A stretch of 64,000 nt of DNA from Marsupella aquatica (Eukaryota; Marchantiophyta), in contig OZ316895.1 of NCBI GenBank assembly GCA_973895155.1, forward strand, positions 13,144,001 to 13,208,000, given 5' to 3'. This document shows, piece by piece, positions 1 through 11,800 of this stretch. The notes under the pieces were generated by a model, which was not told the DNA's origin, did not search any database, and saw nothing but the letters and a program-made list of their open reading frames with translations. The number at the start of each line of letters is the position of its first letter. The first letter of the stretch is position 1. Both the position numbers and the translations under genes were made by a program.

Positions 1-1951
1 AATTTGGCACTTATCATCTGTCAAGAGTAAACCTGGTTGAGAACCCGATGCTGAGGTTAGTTACACTATTCACGTAATTAGGTTTGTTGATATTTCCGTA
101 GCTACAAAGAACTTATGGATAGCGGAAGATGAAATTCGAGATGCATAATTGATGTGTCTTTTGCCACAATGCAAACGGATGGAATGTATGTATTTCATTC
201 TATGTCTATTCGATTCGTTACTTGGTTGTGCACAAATCCAAACATTCTCCTCGACGTATTCAACCATGAAAGTTCTTTCATAATGAAAGCTACTTGATCG
301 TGCACAAACCAAAACATTTACCTCGACATATTCAACCAGGAACGTTCCTTCATAGTAAAAGCAACTTTTTGGAGTCAAGATGTCCTGACTCTCATGAAGT
401 AAAAGCAATTATTGGTTGCCAAAATATATATACCACACTGCAAAATGAACAAGACGTACAGGGTCCCACAGGCAAAAGGCCCAAGGAAGAGGAGGCCAGC
501 AAGGTGGACTAATTTTCTTAAAATAAATCTCTACTATTAACGAACTTTTGGCTATTCCTTTGTACCAGAAGTGTCCTAAATACTAAACCATCAGACCGCG
601 TTGAAGTCATGTAGCCCTCACTAATCCCGTTGAACTTGCACTGCAGTAACGGTACGTAGGTAATTGTACCGACAGCGCACTTCTGTTGATAGCTGATAGC
701 AGAGTCCAGTCTACAGTCGTCACTGGAATAATTATGAACTGTGTCTTCGTTCAGCAGCGACTCACACGATAATTTTCACAAAAAGCGGCAGGCAGAACCA
801 ATCAGCTCCAATTTGTGATGTGGGCAGGAAAATTGAAATGAACAAGTCAACAGAATAGTCCTGTAGATTGTCTCAGTTAAAACAAGTGGACCGCTGAGAA
901 GTTGGCACGTGGTTCAATTTTCTGTGCTCTGAGCCTCCGTGGCAGCTAGGCTTGTCTATCTAGGCACCTATTTCCCTGAGGACATTAAAATCCAAACGTA
1001 GCCCACCCGTCCAGTAAATTAAAATGCTCAACAGTCAACCTGCGGAAATCCACAAACACTTGCCGTGTGTGAATCGACTTTGGTTTACATGCATGGGGCC
1101 ACGGAATCCCAAAAAGCTCGTGAAGTTCGTGTTGTCACTAAAGCAATTTGGACGCAGTGGTCAACAATTCTTTTCCTTGCTGAAACCAACTTAATATAGT
1201 ATGGTACAATCTAACTCGTTGATGTGGAGCTGAAGTGAGATTTGCCAGATTACCGACATATCGATTGTGAGACTACATTTTAATTTACATCCTGCAGTCG
1301 ACGACTATAAGGGTAGGTAGTAGAAAATTTTTAAAAACTGTCCTGTTACCAAAGACTTGTTTGTAGCCAGTTTACAAAACAATTCTCTGATCTTTGAAGC
1401 ACCGCACGTTTTGTTGACACAATTTTTCCTGCACAGATGGAAAGGTTTGGCAAGGTGCTCAGATGAATTCACAGTCCCTCAATAGACTATTAAAGCAGCA
1501 AAGTATTCATACACCTGGATAAACATAAACTAACATCAAATTGTTACTCATGAGATTATTTACAGTTTTGTCAGATTATTTTGCTTCTACTTACAATAAG
1601 AGACGATCAGCTACTATGATTTTAGTGTGATCATCGAAAAGTCTAAGACCAGCCTTTGTATTTCTATTTTTATAGCTTTTTTCTTTTCTAATGAACGATA
1701 GAATCTATTCACAACTCTTGTTCAGGAGCACACTGAGTAGTTGCTGTTCATAACATAACCAGAAGAAACAAATGTGACCAAAACAGATTCTATTCATGTT
1801 AGGAGGAAGCATCATGAGACATTTATTTGTTTAGGTGGGTGGCAATCTTAACACCTGGCATGGCCCTCAACTTTTATAATAATGTTTTATTAGAAAATAA
1901 ATGATCCAATTGTCACAAAGGCTGGTGCTGGGAACTTGGATATCCACGCTA
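1..1951. other. intergenic DNA, no gene seen
   Basis: AT-rich sequence with no open frame showing a recognisable domain or codon bias. The longest frames (up to about 112 codons near the left edge) look accidental. The only structured point is a Helitron-like TC start at 528, listed separately. Confidence 0.6.
528..545 (+). mobile_element. possible Helitron 5' terminus
   Basis: An A is followed by TCTCTACTATTAA, which resembles the TC-starting 5' ends of plant Helitrons, which insert between A and T. No matching hairpin plus CTRR 3' end was found nearby on the plus strand, so this may be an orphan end or chance. Confidence 0.25.
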
Positions 1952-2118
1952 GGGAGTCTCAAAACTAAGAAATTGCAGATTCAACCATAAAGGAATGGTC
2001 ATAACTTTTTCACAAGGTTTTGTGAACATTTTTCTTTTATGTTGTGGGCAGTAACTTTTGTGTCCTTAACCCATAACTAGAGAGTTAAGGTCTATTAAAT
2101 TGTTAGCTGTGAGACGCC
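1952..2118. mobile_element. MITE, GGGCRTCTCAAA family, copy 1
   Basis: The left end reads GGGAGTCTCAAAACT and the right end is its imperfect inverse (...AGCTGTGAGACGCC). The inner right flank, around GAGTTAAGGTC and AAATTGTTAGCTG, closely matches the same part of the copy at 50482-50740, which defines a shared family. No coding capacity, 167 bp. The termini are more degraded than in the other copies, and no clear target duplication is visible. Confidence 0.5.
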
Positions 2119-2927
2119 ATATTCAAACCATAGTGTAACAAAACATGAAGAAAAAAAATCCACTCAGCAAGTTTAGTTTAAACCCACACACACTCTAACC
2201 TCACTCAACAGCCATGCGCAAGACTTTGAGTGAAAAACTTTGAGGCAGAGATTCACTGACCTGCAGTCTCCTCTCAGCCAAAATAGGATGTTGTGACCAA
2301 AATTGCTTTCTCTCAAATGAGGCCCTACGTAATACAACATCCACTCCGAGCCTTGTGTTCAAAGCCAGGGCATTGTGTTTTAATGTGCAATCTTTGCCTT
2401 CAATCTAACTAGACACACCATGCCTTGACTCGATTAGAACTATTCCCCTAATGTTTTTGTAAGTTGGAACATTATTGATTTATTATGATGACCTGGATCA
2501 TGGTGGTGAAGACATATTAAGCCTTGAGTTGGATGTGGGGTTGATGTAAGGGTGCTTAATATCAGTCTGTAAAGGTTCTTCTTTTATTTTGTAACAGGAG
2601 TTTGGGCAAGTTTATTGACTTCTTTCACCAAAGACACAAATAAGGTCCACTGCTACCAAAAAGCCTGGCCCTCTCATCCTGGACTCTCCTACATTAAATG
2701 TACTTGACCAGATTTTGGTGGCTCCAAATTTCTGGAAATCCCTGAAATAGCAATGGTTCAATGATAACAGTTTTCTGACCACCTGTCCATTTTAAGGTGG
2801 CCCTACAAGACTTGGGGGCTGGCCCATTTCTTCCTTTTATTCACTCCAAGATTAAATCTGGACAGTATACTGAGCGAAAATTTTCACAGTTGGCATTACA
2901 AGAATTTACTGCTTATTCAGATATAGT
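2119..2927. other. intergenic DNA, no gene seen
   Basis: AT-rich, with no recognisable coding signal or strong repeat. It precedes the tandem array at 2928. Confidence 0.5.
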
Positions 2928-3290
2928 GCCTACTGATCTACATGGCAAGCAATGGGCCCAAGTAAATGCTGACATGGAGTGTTTTTTTTTGTCTAGAACT
3001 TTAGAGTGCCTACTGATCCTACATGGCAGGCAATGGGCCCAAGTAAATGCTGATGTGGAATGTTTTTTTTGTCTAGAACTTTAGACCACCACTTCAAGCG
3101 CTCCAGTGGACCCAAATAAATGCTGAGGTGGAATGCTTATTTTGTCTAGAATTTTAGACTGTCTCCATAAGTGGACCCAAGTAAATACTAAGGTGGAGTG
3201 CTTATTTTGTCTAGAATTGTATACCACATGGAGAGTGGACCCAAGTAAATGCTGAGGTGGAGTGCTGATTTTGTCAAGACTTTTAGACTA
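2928..3290. repeat. tandem repeat, five units of 64-81 bp
   Basis: The core CCCAAGTAAATGCTGAGGTGG followed by a T-rich stretch and TTGTCTAGAACTTTAGA recurs five times. The CCC of the core lies near 2958, 3038, 3111, 3176 and 3240, giving spacings of 81, 73, 65 and 64 bp. Units shorten from left to right by loss of the spacer. The small open frame across units 1 and 2 (from 2797) is a by-product of the repeat and is not called as a gene. Confidence 0.8.
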
Positions 3291-4611
3291 CCTTCAGACG
3301 TGGTCCAAACATTTTCAAACTTGGCTCCTTCATTCAAGTAATTTGCATTTATTGGATTATTATTGCAAACGATCTACCTTTAGAGTAAAAAGTGACTCCT
3401 ACTTTGCTTTGGTGACCAAAACTCACAAGTCCCCCCCCCCCCCAACCCCCACCCCCTGCTCCCAAGTCATTCCAGTCAACCAACAGGTTGTGGACACCTA
3501 TTTATTACAACGCTTGGGTCCCATTAGTAGATGTTATCTGCCTACCCATTTCCATTTGGGTGCCGAGTTGATTTAGGTGATAAGAGACTAACCTCTAGTT
3601 TTCTAAGTGTTAAGTTGTTTGCGCAAGCCTTGTGTACAACCCCGTGTGCAACGAGCCTTTTGGGAACCTCTCTTTGGGATTGGAGTTTGTGCATATTAAG
3701 GTCGGTCAACTTTTGAAGCATGAACTTAGAACCTTGCTTGCTGCAATGAGACTACTATTGTTCAGTCATGCTTGTTGGGACAACTAAATTTGAAAACTTT
3801 GTGGTAATGTGAACAATGTGAATGGGTACACCGTGTATAGGACTTGGAGATCATGTGGAGCCCTCCACCCTCATGTGTTCACCTTCTGTTCACAAGGTGC
3901 AGCACATGACATAGTTGTGCATAATTTGGCCAAATCAGGGTGGGCTGATTGTTATTGGGGCATGGATCAAGGGTGACTTGAGTGTTGTCTCTCAGTTGAA
4001 CTACTAAGAATTTGAATAGGGGCTGGAACTGTCAGAAAGGCTTCCGGCTATGCTTCACTCCAAGAGTCACCAGTAGTTCTTGTAGGAGTAGAAAGAGACA
4101 ACTTCCAGTTTACAGCACTACCCCGCAACTTCAACCAGAGTTTCATGAGTCAATATGTGCTTGTGCAAGAATTTCAGGCTACTCATTTTGGACAACCATG
4201 AGTCATGCAACTTCAACCAATGTCATGCTAATTGTAGTTTAAGCAATTTGTCAACAAAGCTATGTGTCGAGTTCAAAAAACTGCACTCTACATCAACGTT
4301 TCAGCAGTTTTTCAAGTCATGTGGTTTGAACCACTGGTTATGGCATATAAGCCAAGTTTTGGGGGGTGTGGGTGGGGATCTGCAAGGAGGGTCACTGGCC
4401 CATTTCCATTAGCCCCTTGTGAAGTTTATTCTTTGTATGTCTATTAATGGTTACGATACATCACCCCACGCCATGGAACCAGTATGCCAGCCTGACCTGG
4501 GGATTCTCAAATTTGACTGTGAAATATGGTAAGGTGCAAGTGCCAGACAATGTTAAATGAGACTTTTGCAATGGAAAAATGAAATGAATAGTTCAAAACT
4601 ATATTTGGAGT
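3291..4611. other. intergenic DNA, no gene seen
   Basis: AT-rich spacer containing a poly-C tract at about 3430-3455 (a run of C broken by AA). The short frames at 3262-4447 overlap in several phases and show no domain. Nothing else is recognised. Confidence 0.5.
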
Positions 4612-5365
4612 TTCTCTCAAAACCTCATCCCCACTTGGGGATAATGGGCTCTAACCCCCTTACTCTCAAGGCACCTATTACATTCCATTACCATTTCTTG
4701 GGGATGGGTTACCCTACTATACGGACCTGAATAAACACGAGTCAAATTATGTACTCTCAGGACCTCATCCACACTTGGGGATAATGGGCACTAACCCCCT
4801 CAGGCTCAATGCCGTGGATTACATTCCAATAACATTTCTTGGGGATGTGTTACCCTACTTTTCAGACCTGAATTAACACATTTCTTGCGGATGTGTTACC
4901 CTACTTTTCAGACCTGAATAAACACAAGGCAAAGTACTCTCAGGACCTCATTGCCACTTGGGGATAATGGGCACTAACCCCCTCAGGCTCAATGCACATG
5001 GATTACATTCCATTACCATTTCTTGGGGATGTGTTACCCTACTTTTCAGGCCTGAATAAGCACTTGGCAATTATAGTACTTTGAGGACCATCCCCACTTG
5101 GAGATAATGGGCATTTACCCCCCTGGAGCTCAACCCACCTTTTGATTATATCTCATTACCCCCTCTTGGGATGGGTTACCCTACATCCCCTTACCCCCTC
5201 TTGAGAAGGGTGACCCTACTTTGGGGGCTCAACCCAGACTCCCCTTACCCCCTCTTGAGATGGGTGACCCTACTTTGGGGGCTCAACCCAGACTGGATCA
5301 CATCCCATTACCCCTCTTGTGAATGGGTTACCCTACTTTTCAGGCCTGAATAAACACGAGGCAAA
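4612..5365. repeat. satellite-like array, units of about 139 bp
   Basis: CCACTTGGGGATAATGGGC recurs near 4631, 4771, 4954 and 5092. Each copy is followed by ACATTCCATTACCATTTC, TTGGGGATGTGTTACC and TTTTCAGACCTGAATAAACAC. Normal spacing is about 139 bp. The 183 bp interval includes an internal duplication of about 46 bp near 4870-4920. The right end carries a second-order 54 bp duplication (CCCCTTACCCCCTCTTGAGA at about 5187 and 5241). The array stops about 300 bp before the CT-rich leader DNA. Confidence 0.85.
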
Positions 5366-8300
5366 GTTTTGCGATAGCGGCCAAACGAGCCCCAACGGGT
5401 GGAGATGCTCTATTATAAGTGACTCCCCACCCTCCAGAGTAAAACACACAGAAACATGTGCATCACAATCATGAATCATGGAATGGAATGGAATGGAGCA
5501 CAAATGCACAATCATACCGAGCGAAGAAGGCAATGGAAAGGAAGGGAAGGTCGGAAAGTCTGTCAACGAGAGATGTTAGGTGGGTCGCCGGAATTTAGAA
5601 ACAATTTCTGCGCTTACACGGAATGAATGATGCGATGACTTGTACAAAGGGTACAGTACTCCCCCGCTGATTCCCCTCACAGATTCACGAACTACACTGT
5701 GCTGCTACCCCACTAATCCAGCCTACTCCTCTCCTCTCCTCTCCTCTCCTCTCCAGCTCTCGCTCTGCTCCAGCGAAGCCAGCTTTAGGAATGAAACAAT
5801 CTCGACTTCTGGAGCTCTGTATCACTCTTGTCTGTCGATCGATCGATCGGCATTGCTGCGCTGCTGCTTTCTTCAAGGGATCGATGCTCGAAGCTCCTCT
5901 CGTCAGGTAGTTCCTTGTGCTCTCTCGCTTTCGCTCAAGCTTCTTGGAGCTCGAGGCTTGTCGGTTTGGTTTCCTGCGATCGATGGTATGTTTGTGGGCG
6001 CGCGATTCCAATTGGTCACACTAACGGGAGAGGTTACAGAGGATTTGTGGGCCACCTCGGGAACATATTTGTGTCGGGGCGCGCGCTTCCGATTGGTTTC
6101 GTAAAAGGAAGAGGTGACGGAGGATTTGTGGGCCACCTCGGGGAACAGCTGGTCCGACCAAGCTAGAGCACCGGCTAACAAAGCGTAGCATAGCATAGCT
6201 GCGAAGGAATGCAGTGCTGCTGTGTGGAGAATTCAGGCAACGGCGGTGGTATAGAGAGGATTCAAAAGGGCGAGCACGGATCTGTGGTGACAGACGGAGA
6301 GAGGGACGGTTTGCCTTGCAAGCAAAGCACTGTGGCGTAGACAGGCGGGATGCGCACCTCAGCTCAACACGTCGCTGCTTAGAAGCTCGTTACGTGAGTA
6401 AATAAAGTGGACCTGCTGCTTTGCGATGGATTCGTACAATGACGAGAAGAGGTCGCTCATGAGCCCGCGAAATTGTTCCAACTCATAGCGTGAAGGGAAT
6501 GACCTCTCCAGCTCGGACCTCGGCGTGGAGATTCTGTAGCGAGGTATGGATGATATCCGTTGTGCCGCTCTCTGGAATTGCAAGCTTTCCGACGGACGGA
6601 CATGAGTGCACTAGAAGGTGGGATGGTGCTGAGTTGATTGGAAAAGGCATGTTGGAGATAGATGTAAGTACCACGGACAGCTGCAGGAATACAAGCTGAG
6701 AAAGGGAATTCTGTGAAGGTGCGCACCCGACCAGTGGAGGACAAGTCGTTGTCAATCCGCCGCAGTTGATGCGCTCGTGAAACCGTGCTTAGGCGCACTT
6801 TTGTCGACTACAAAGAAAGATAAAAGTTGATGCAGGGACGACGGTGGAGGAGGGAACATGCTGGCAGGCTAGGCCAGGCTGGCGGTGTGCATTTCGTTTT
6901 TCACAGCTCCTAACTCTGGGGTCAGTGGATTCCTTTCCCACTCTCTCGCGAACTTCACTTCCTGTCCATACTGTCGGAAGCACGACAGGTCGCTTCCATC
7001 GGTCTTCAGACTTCACCCGCCCTCCTCCAATGTCAGTGACTGAAATCTGAATTCCCGAAGACCAGGCTTTTGTTGCTAAGCTTGTTTCCATCATATTGCA
7101 AGAATCAAGAATGGATAACATTTACGGTCAGAGGCACCTTGTGACTGAGTATTTTGACCTCCCATCCCCGTTCTTATATTTGAGCATTCTTGTGGAAAGC
7201 AGCGAATTTATTTGGGCAAGGGGTGGGGTACTGACACAAGGTGCATTCTCTCTAGAGACATCATGAGTATCAAGAGAGAACACCAGTAATCTAACTGCAG
7301 CTCAACTGTTTCTCCGTAATCATCAGCGTTTCCTTCCTATGCTTAATTAATTAATTCTTTCAGGTTTCCTATTATGAGTACGGTCGTTCATCTATTGCTC
7401 GCTTTTACTTCTGTCCTCCGAAAATACTACCGTTAGATTGTACTTTTGGACAGAATTTCTCTCTCTTTTCGCTCTCTCATATTTTTCAAGCTCTGTGGTG
7501 TGAGTCTGCCTGTTCGTTCCTTGCTCTCGATTCGTGCTCACTCTCCCCACAGCTTGACTTCGGTCCTCCAAAATATTATCGTCAGGACCTGTATTCACAG
7601 AGAAAGGACCACAACAGACAGACGTGGGGGAAACGGACAATCCACGCCGGAGTGGGGAACTTCTCATCTCTACGCGCGGTGCTTGCTGACTCGCGGCACG
7701 CTTGGGTTTTTGGCCAGGGTTTAGACCCAGCTGGTAGCACACTAATTTCGCATAGCTTCGTGGTTGCTCAGGTTTTTGAAGAGAGGAAAACAGTCATGTT
7801 AGCGTTCCGGAATCTAACCCGTAGAAATTCCCGGGGCTTCCTGGTTTTGTACAGGTATAGCTGATTTGGTGGATTCGAAACAGCAGTCGTTTGAAGACAA
7901 TGAATTCGGCTTCGTCGTTTGCTGCTGGAGCTCAGGATCAGCTTGATGTTGATGTTTGTTGACTGCTCCTCACGGGAGGTAATGTTGGGAGACGAGAGCT
8001 ACCTTAAGATGTTAAATAGTGTGCTGTTTTTTGTTGTACAACGTAACGGATCGTGGCGAGATCTTGTCCGCGGGAAGAAGGCCGTTTCAGAATTGCGAAT
8101 CCCATCTTTGGATCCGCTTTGAAGGTCTCGTGAAATAGGAAGAGGAAGTGGAGCTTGACAGTTGAAACTAGCACGAACGTCGTCGTTTCCCATAATCCCT
8201 TGGAGCAAGTCCCCCACTATCTTTACCAGCGCATCTTTGGGATTTTCTAGTAGTCCTCGGTTTTAGCGTCTTTTGAAGATGGCGCGGAAAAGTCTTGTGA

Positions 8301-8863
8301 CCCATGTCCACAAGTTCGTTCGCTCATAACGACAGCTATAAGCACTTCCCCGTAGGCCTTGTAAGTTTCTCTTCTTCACTCCTGACGAGAGTTCCATGGG
8401 AAAAATCTTTCGATCATTTTTCTGGTGGCCACAGAGCTCTAAGTAGCCGTGGCTCTGTATGTTACGATGACCTGAGCGCTATAAAACAGACTACCGTGAA
8501 CTTTCTCACCAACCTCTTTCAATTATTGATAGAAGATTTTCGTTTGGTGGAAGGAGGCTTGTAGACTGACGGCTAGGTATCTTTAAGAACTCTTGTACTC
8601 ATTATTCTATTTGAGGGTCAAAAGTAGATATTTACTCGTTGGGATCTTACGTTCGTCGCCTTCCCATGACACTTTCTCGGATTCTGGCAGGTTTGTACGG
8701 ATACATTTGTAAATGTGAAGTCCAGTGCGACGAATTTATTACTGAACCACCCTCTTGTCTTTACTTTTCTCCCGTGCAGATTATTGGCTCTTTCCATTAG
8801 CGACTGAACATGTTTTTGTCGAATCTGCTACCCTCTGCACCGACGAGATTTTAGTCACGCAAG
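5366..8863 (+). promoter_or_regulatory. promoter/5' leader region of the OSCA-like gene (inferred)
   Basis: This 3.5 kb stretch is richer in GC than the flanks and has no domain-bearing frame. It contains a CT-rich tract (CTCTCCTCTCCTCTCC, about 5725-5752) of the kind common in plant core promoters and leaders, GATC-rich sequence at 5836-5850, and an 81 bp tandem duplication. A good splice acceptor (CTCCCGTGCAG, ending 8780) lies about 84 bp before the start codon, so the leader probably contains at least one intron. Candidate donors include AG/GTATAG near 7860 and AG/GTAATG near 7979. Transcript limits cannot be fixed from sequence. Confidence 0.4.
5993..6150. repeat. 81 bp tandem duplication, two copies
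   Basis: Copy 1 contains GCGCGATTCCAATTGGT and GAGGATTTGTGGGCCACCTC. The same pair recurs exactly 81 bp later (TTCC at 6006 and 6087, AGGATTTG at 6040 and 6121). Both copies sit inside the GC-rich leader region upstream of the channel gene. Confidence 0.8.
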
Positions 8864-11800
8864 ATGTCATCCATTCAGGATATTGTGACAGCGTTGGCGA
8901 TCAATGGTACGGTCTCGACGGCATTGATATGTGTTTATGCCGTTCTGAAGAATCAGCCAATAAATACCCGCGTGTACTTCGCAAAATGGGTGAAAATGGG
9001 CTTAGATGCGGGTCCTCAGGCCCCCAACCCGAAAAATCGGCGCATAGGGCGTTATATCAACTTAAACTTAAGAACCTATATACACATCATGGATTGGATA
9101 AGATCAAGTTTGAGAATGCCGGAGGCGGAACTTATTGAGCACGGAGGTCTCGATTCTGCCATATACCTGCGGATGCTGATGCTTGGGTAAGTGCAAATCC
9201 TGGTTTGCTTGGTTCTCTTCTCAATTCATGTACAAAAATTTTACCATTGGCATGAGTACTTCGTCAACCATTGCACCATAGATACCAGAGAAGCGAACTT
9301 GTAAATTTTACATCCGAATCTACCCTCTGATAGTTTCGAGCAGTAACCTCAGATAAGCTGTGAGGGAATGTCAGCACCACTCCAATTGAAGCTACTTTTT
9401 GAAAGTCTGTGTTGAGCTGTTACCTCGCGTGCTGAATTTTCTTCCTTCTACGCAACAGTCACCCATTTTTTATTCAAAATACCACACAAGTGCTAATGTG
9501 GACAATTGGGGACACTATCTTTGCGCAGGATACAAATCTTTGTTCCAATGATGGCATATAGCTTTCTTGTCCTCGTTCCCATCAATGTGACAGATCGCAA
9601 GTTAAGAGATGAGCAAAATGACCGTGCTGATTTTACTTACAGTTCACTCGACACTATCACTATTTCAAATATTCAAAACCAATCTTCAAGGTATATTTTG
9701 TCCTCACTTGTCCAAGTTCTTCTGCATTTACTTTTCTTTAAGATCTTTGTTTATCATGTCAGCACGAGCCTGAATGCTTAATAGAAATGATGACAAAAAT
9801 CGTCATACATGATCATTTTGACATACATAATATCCCATCCTTCTTTCAAATTAAATTCGGTGGGGCCTTAGAGTCACTGCCTACAGGCTTCATTCTAGAA
9901 GCCTAGACCCCAACTCTATCTTCTCATCGCGATTAGTTATACAGAGGCGATCCCGCGCGCCACTGGCTGAAGATTAGTCATAACCAGATCTTTTCTAGGG
10001 TGTCAAAAGTGAGCGTTTGTTGGCTTCATGTGATTCCACAGAGCTGGTTTTCTAAGGGATTAAATACGCAACTGCTGTCACCACGCTTTCCTGTTAGCTT
10101 GGGTGATCTGAGGCTTCCAATTTGATCCAGGGCAGATTGTGGGCACATCTTATAGCTGCGTATTTGTACACTGCATGGACGTGTTGGCTGTTATTCCGTC
10201 TTTATCGGACCCTTGTGACTTTGCGATTTGACTTCCTCGCTTCCCAAGAAAGACGACCAGACCAGTTCACGGTAAAGAGCTTTATTACCTATGGACCCTT
10301 TAGTACAGCGAGGATATCGCGTGCCCTCTGTCGGTACATCTGTTGAAGTAAAAGCGAACAGCAAGTGTAGATAACTACGACTGGATACGCCTTCTGTACT
10401 TTTTTTCGACTCATAGTTTACACAAATCTTTCAATCTCATTTTTCATCTAACAGCCCTTTCAGTTATCCTAATTATAAATATATTAACGTCTCCTTGCAG
10501 ATCCTGTGTCGGTGTATACCAACGGATCCAGACGAGACTGTAACAGAGCACGTCGACCATTTTTTTCGAGTGAATCATCCAGATTACTATGTTTTGAATC
10601 AAGTAAGTGTTTGTACTCCTATTCCTACTTCCTATCTTCTTGACAGCCAGCATTGAATGACTTTGTATTATTCAAATTTCTTTGTGAATGTTACCAAGCC
10701 TTCAGCTTGTCAACCTGAAGATCAGGTAAGGAGAAACAGTATTGATTAACAGAAAGTAGCTGAATCGATAGACGAGATGGATTCGTGAAATTCTTTTAGG
10801 TGGTCTTTCGTGGATTGGGTGACAGAAAAGCTTTGGTCTGAATACATGCCTGCTTTCATACACAACGAAACAAACTGCAGAAATTCTACGAACTGGAATC
10901 CTTGTCATGACACTCGACGTACGCATCGGAGTTGAAGGGCCAGTATAGCGCATATATCTGCATTAGAGAGTTTGTTTTTATATCTAGTCTCTGGTCAAAA
11001 ATTTGTGGGAAGTTTGTCTAAGATATGCCGTGGTTTGTAGGTCGTATATAATGCAAATACACTATCGAATTTAGTGGAACAGAAGAACAGTTATAAAAAC
11101 AGTATTACGTACGTTGAAGGTGTTATCGCCAGGGCATCGTCGACAACCACGCCCAGGCCTACGAGAAAGGTACGCTCAAATGTTCCCTCGCTTGGGTTCA
11201 TATAACCCGATCTCGATGAAGGGGTTCATCGTATGGTTCCGCAGAGGTTGACGATTCGTCTGATTGTCGATTGCACCGACATTCTCTGCGAGTGGTCGTA
11301 ATAACTTGTCTTGGAAAATTGACTATGAGAGAAATGAAATTCCAGCGCTGGCAGCACAGACTATCTTATGGAAAGCAAAATAAAGCAGACTTTATTGGCC
11401 AGCTAGTATCTAATTTGAAGATTCGTGCTAGAAAAACCAAAATTTGGTTCTTGGCGCTGAAGTCATGTGGTTCTTTTTAATCGTGTTTCTGTTTTCTGTG
11501 AGTCATGAAATGCTGGCAATTTGATTGAATGTAATGTCTTGCAGAAAGGGTTCTGGGGTCTGTGGGGAGAAAGAGTCGACACACTCGACCTTTATCTGCA
11601 AAGACGCGACGAGCTAACTGAGAAGGTAGATTTCTGTCTATTTTGTCCTTCGTGAACCCTGTGGACTCTAGATGGTAATCCTCAATTGCGACACCCTTTG
11701 GGAATGATTTTGATACTTTGTAGTGACAAAATTACATGGGCATGTTGTGAGCATATTTGCAGATACGAAATGAGCGCATCAAAGTCCTGAGTAATCCGAA

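Noticed and set aside
5640-6196. Several frames of 97-154 codons on both strands near the CT-rich tract
   Set aside because: Mutually overlapping in several phases and including the 81 bp duplication; more likely leader DNA than coding.
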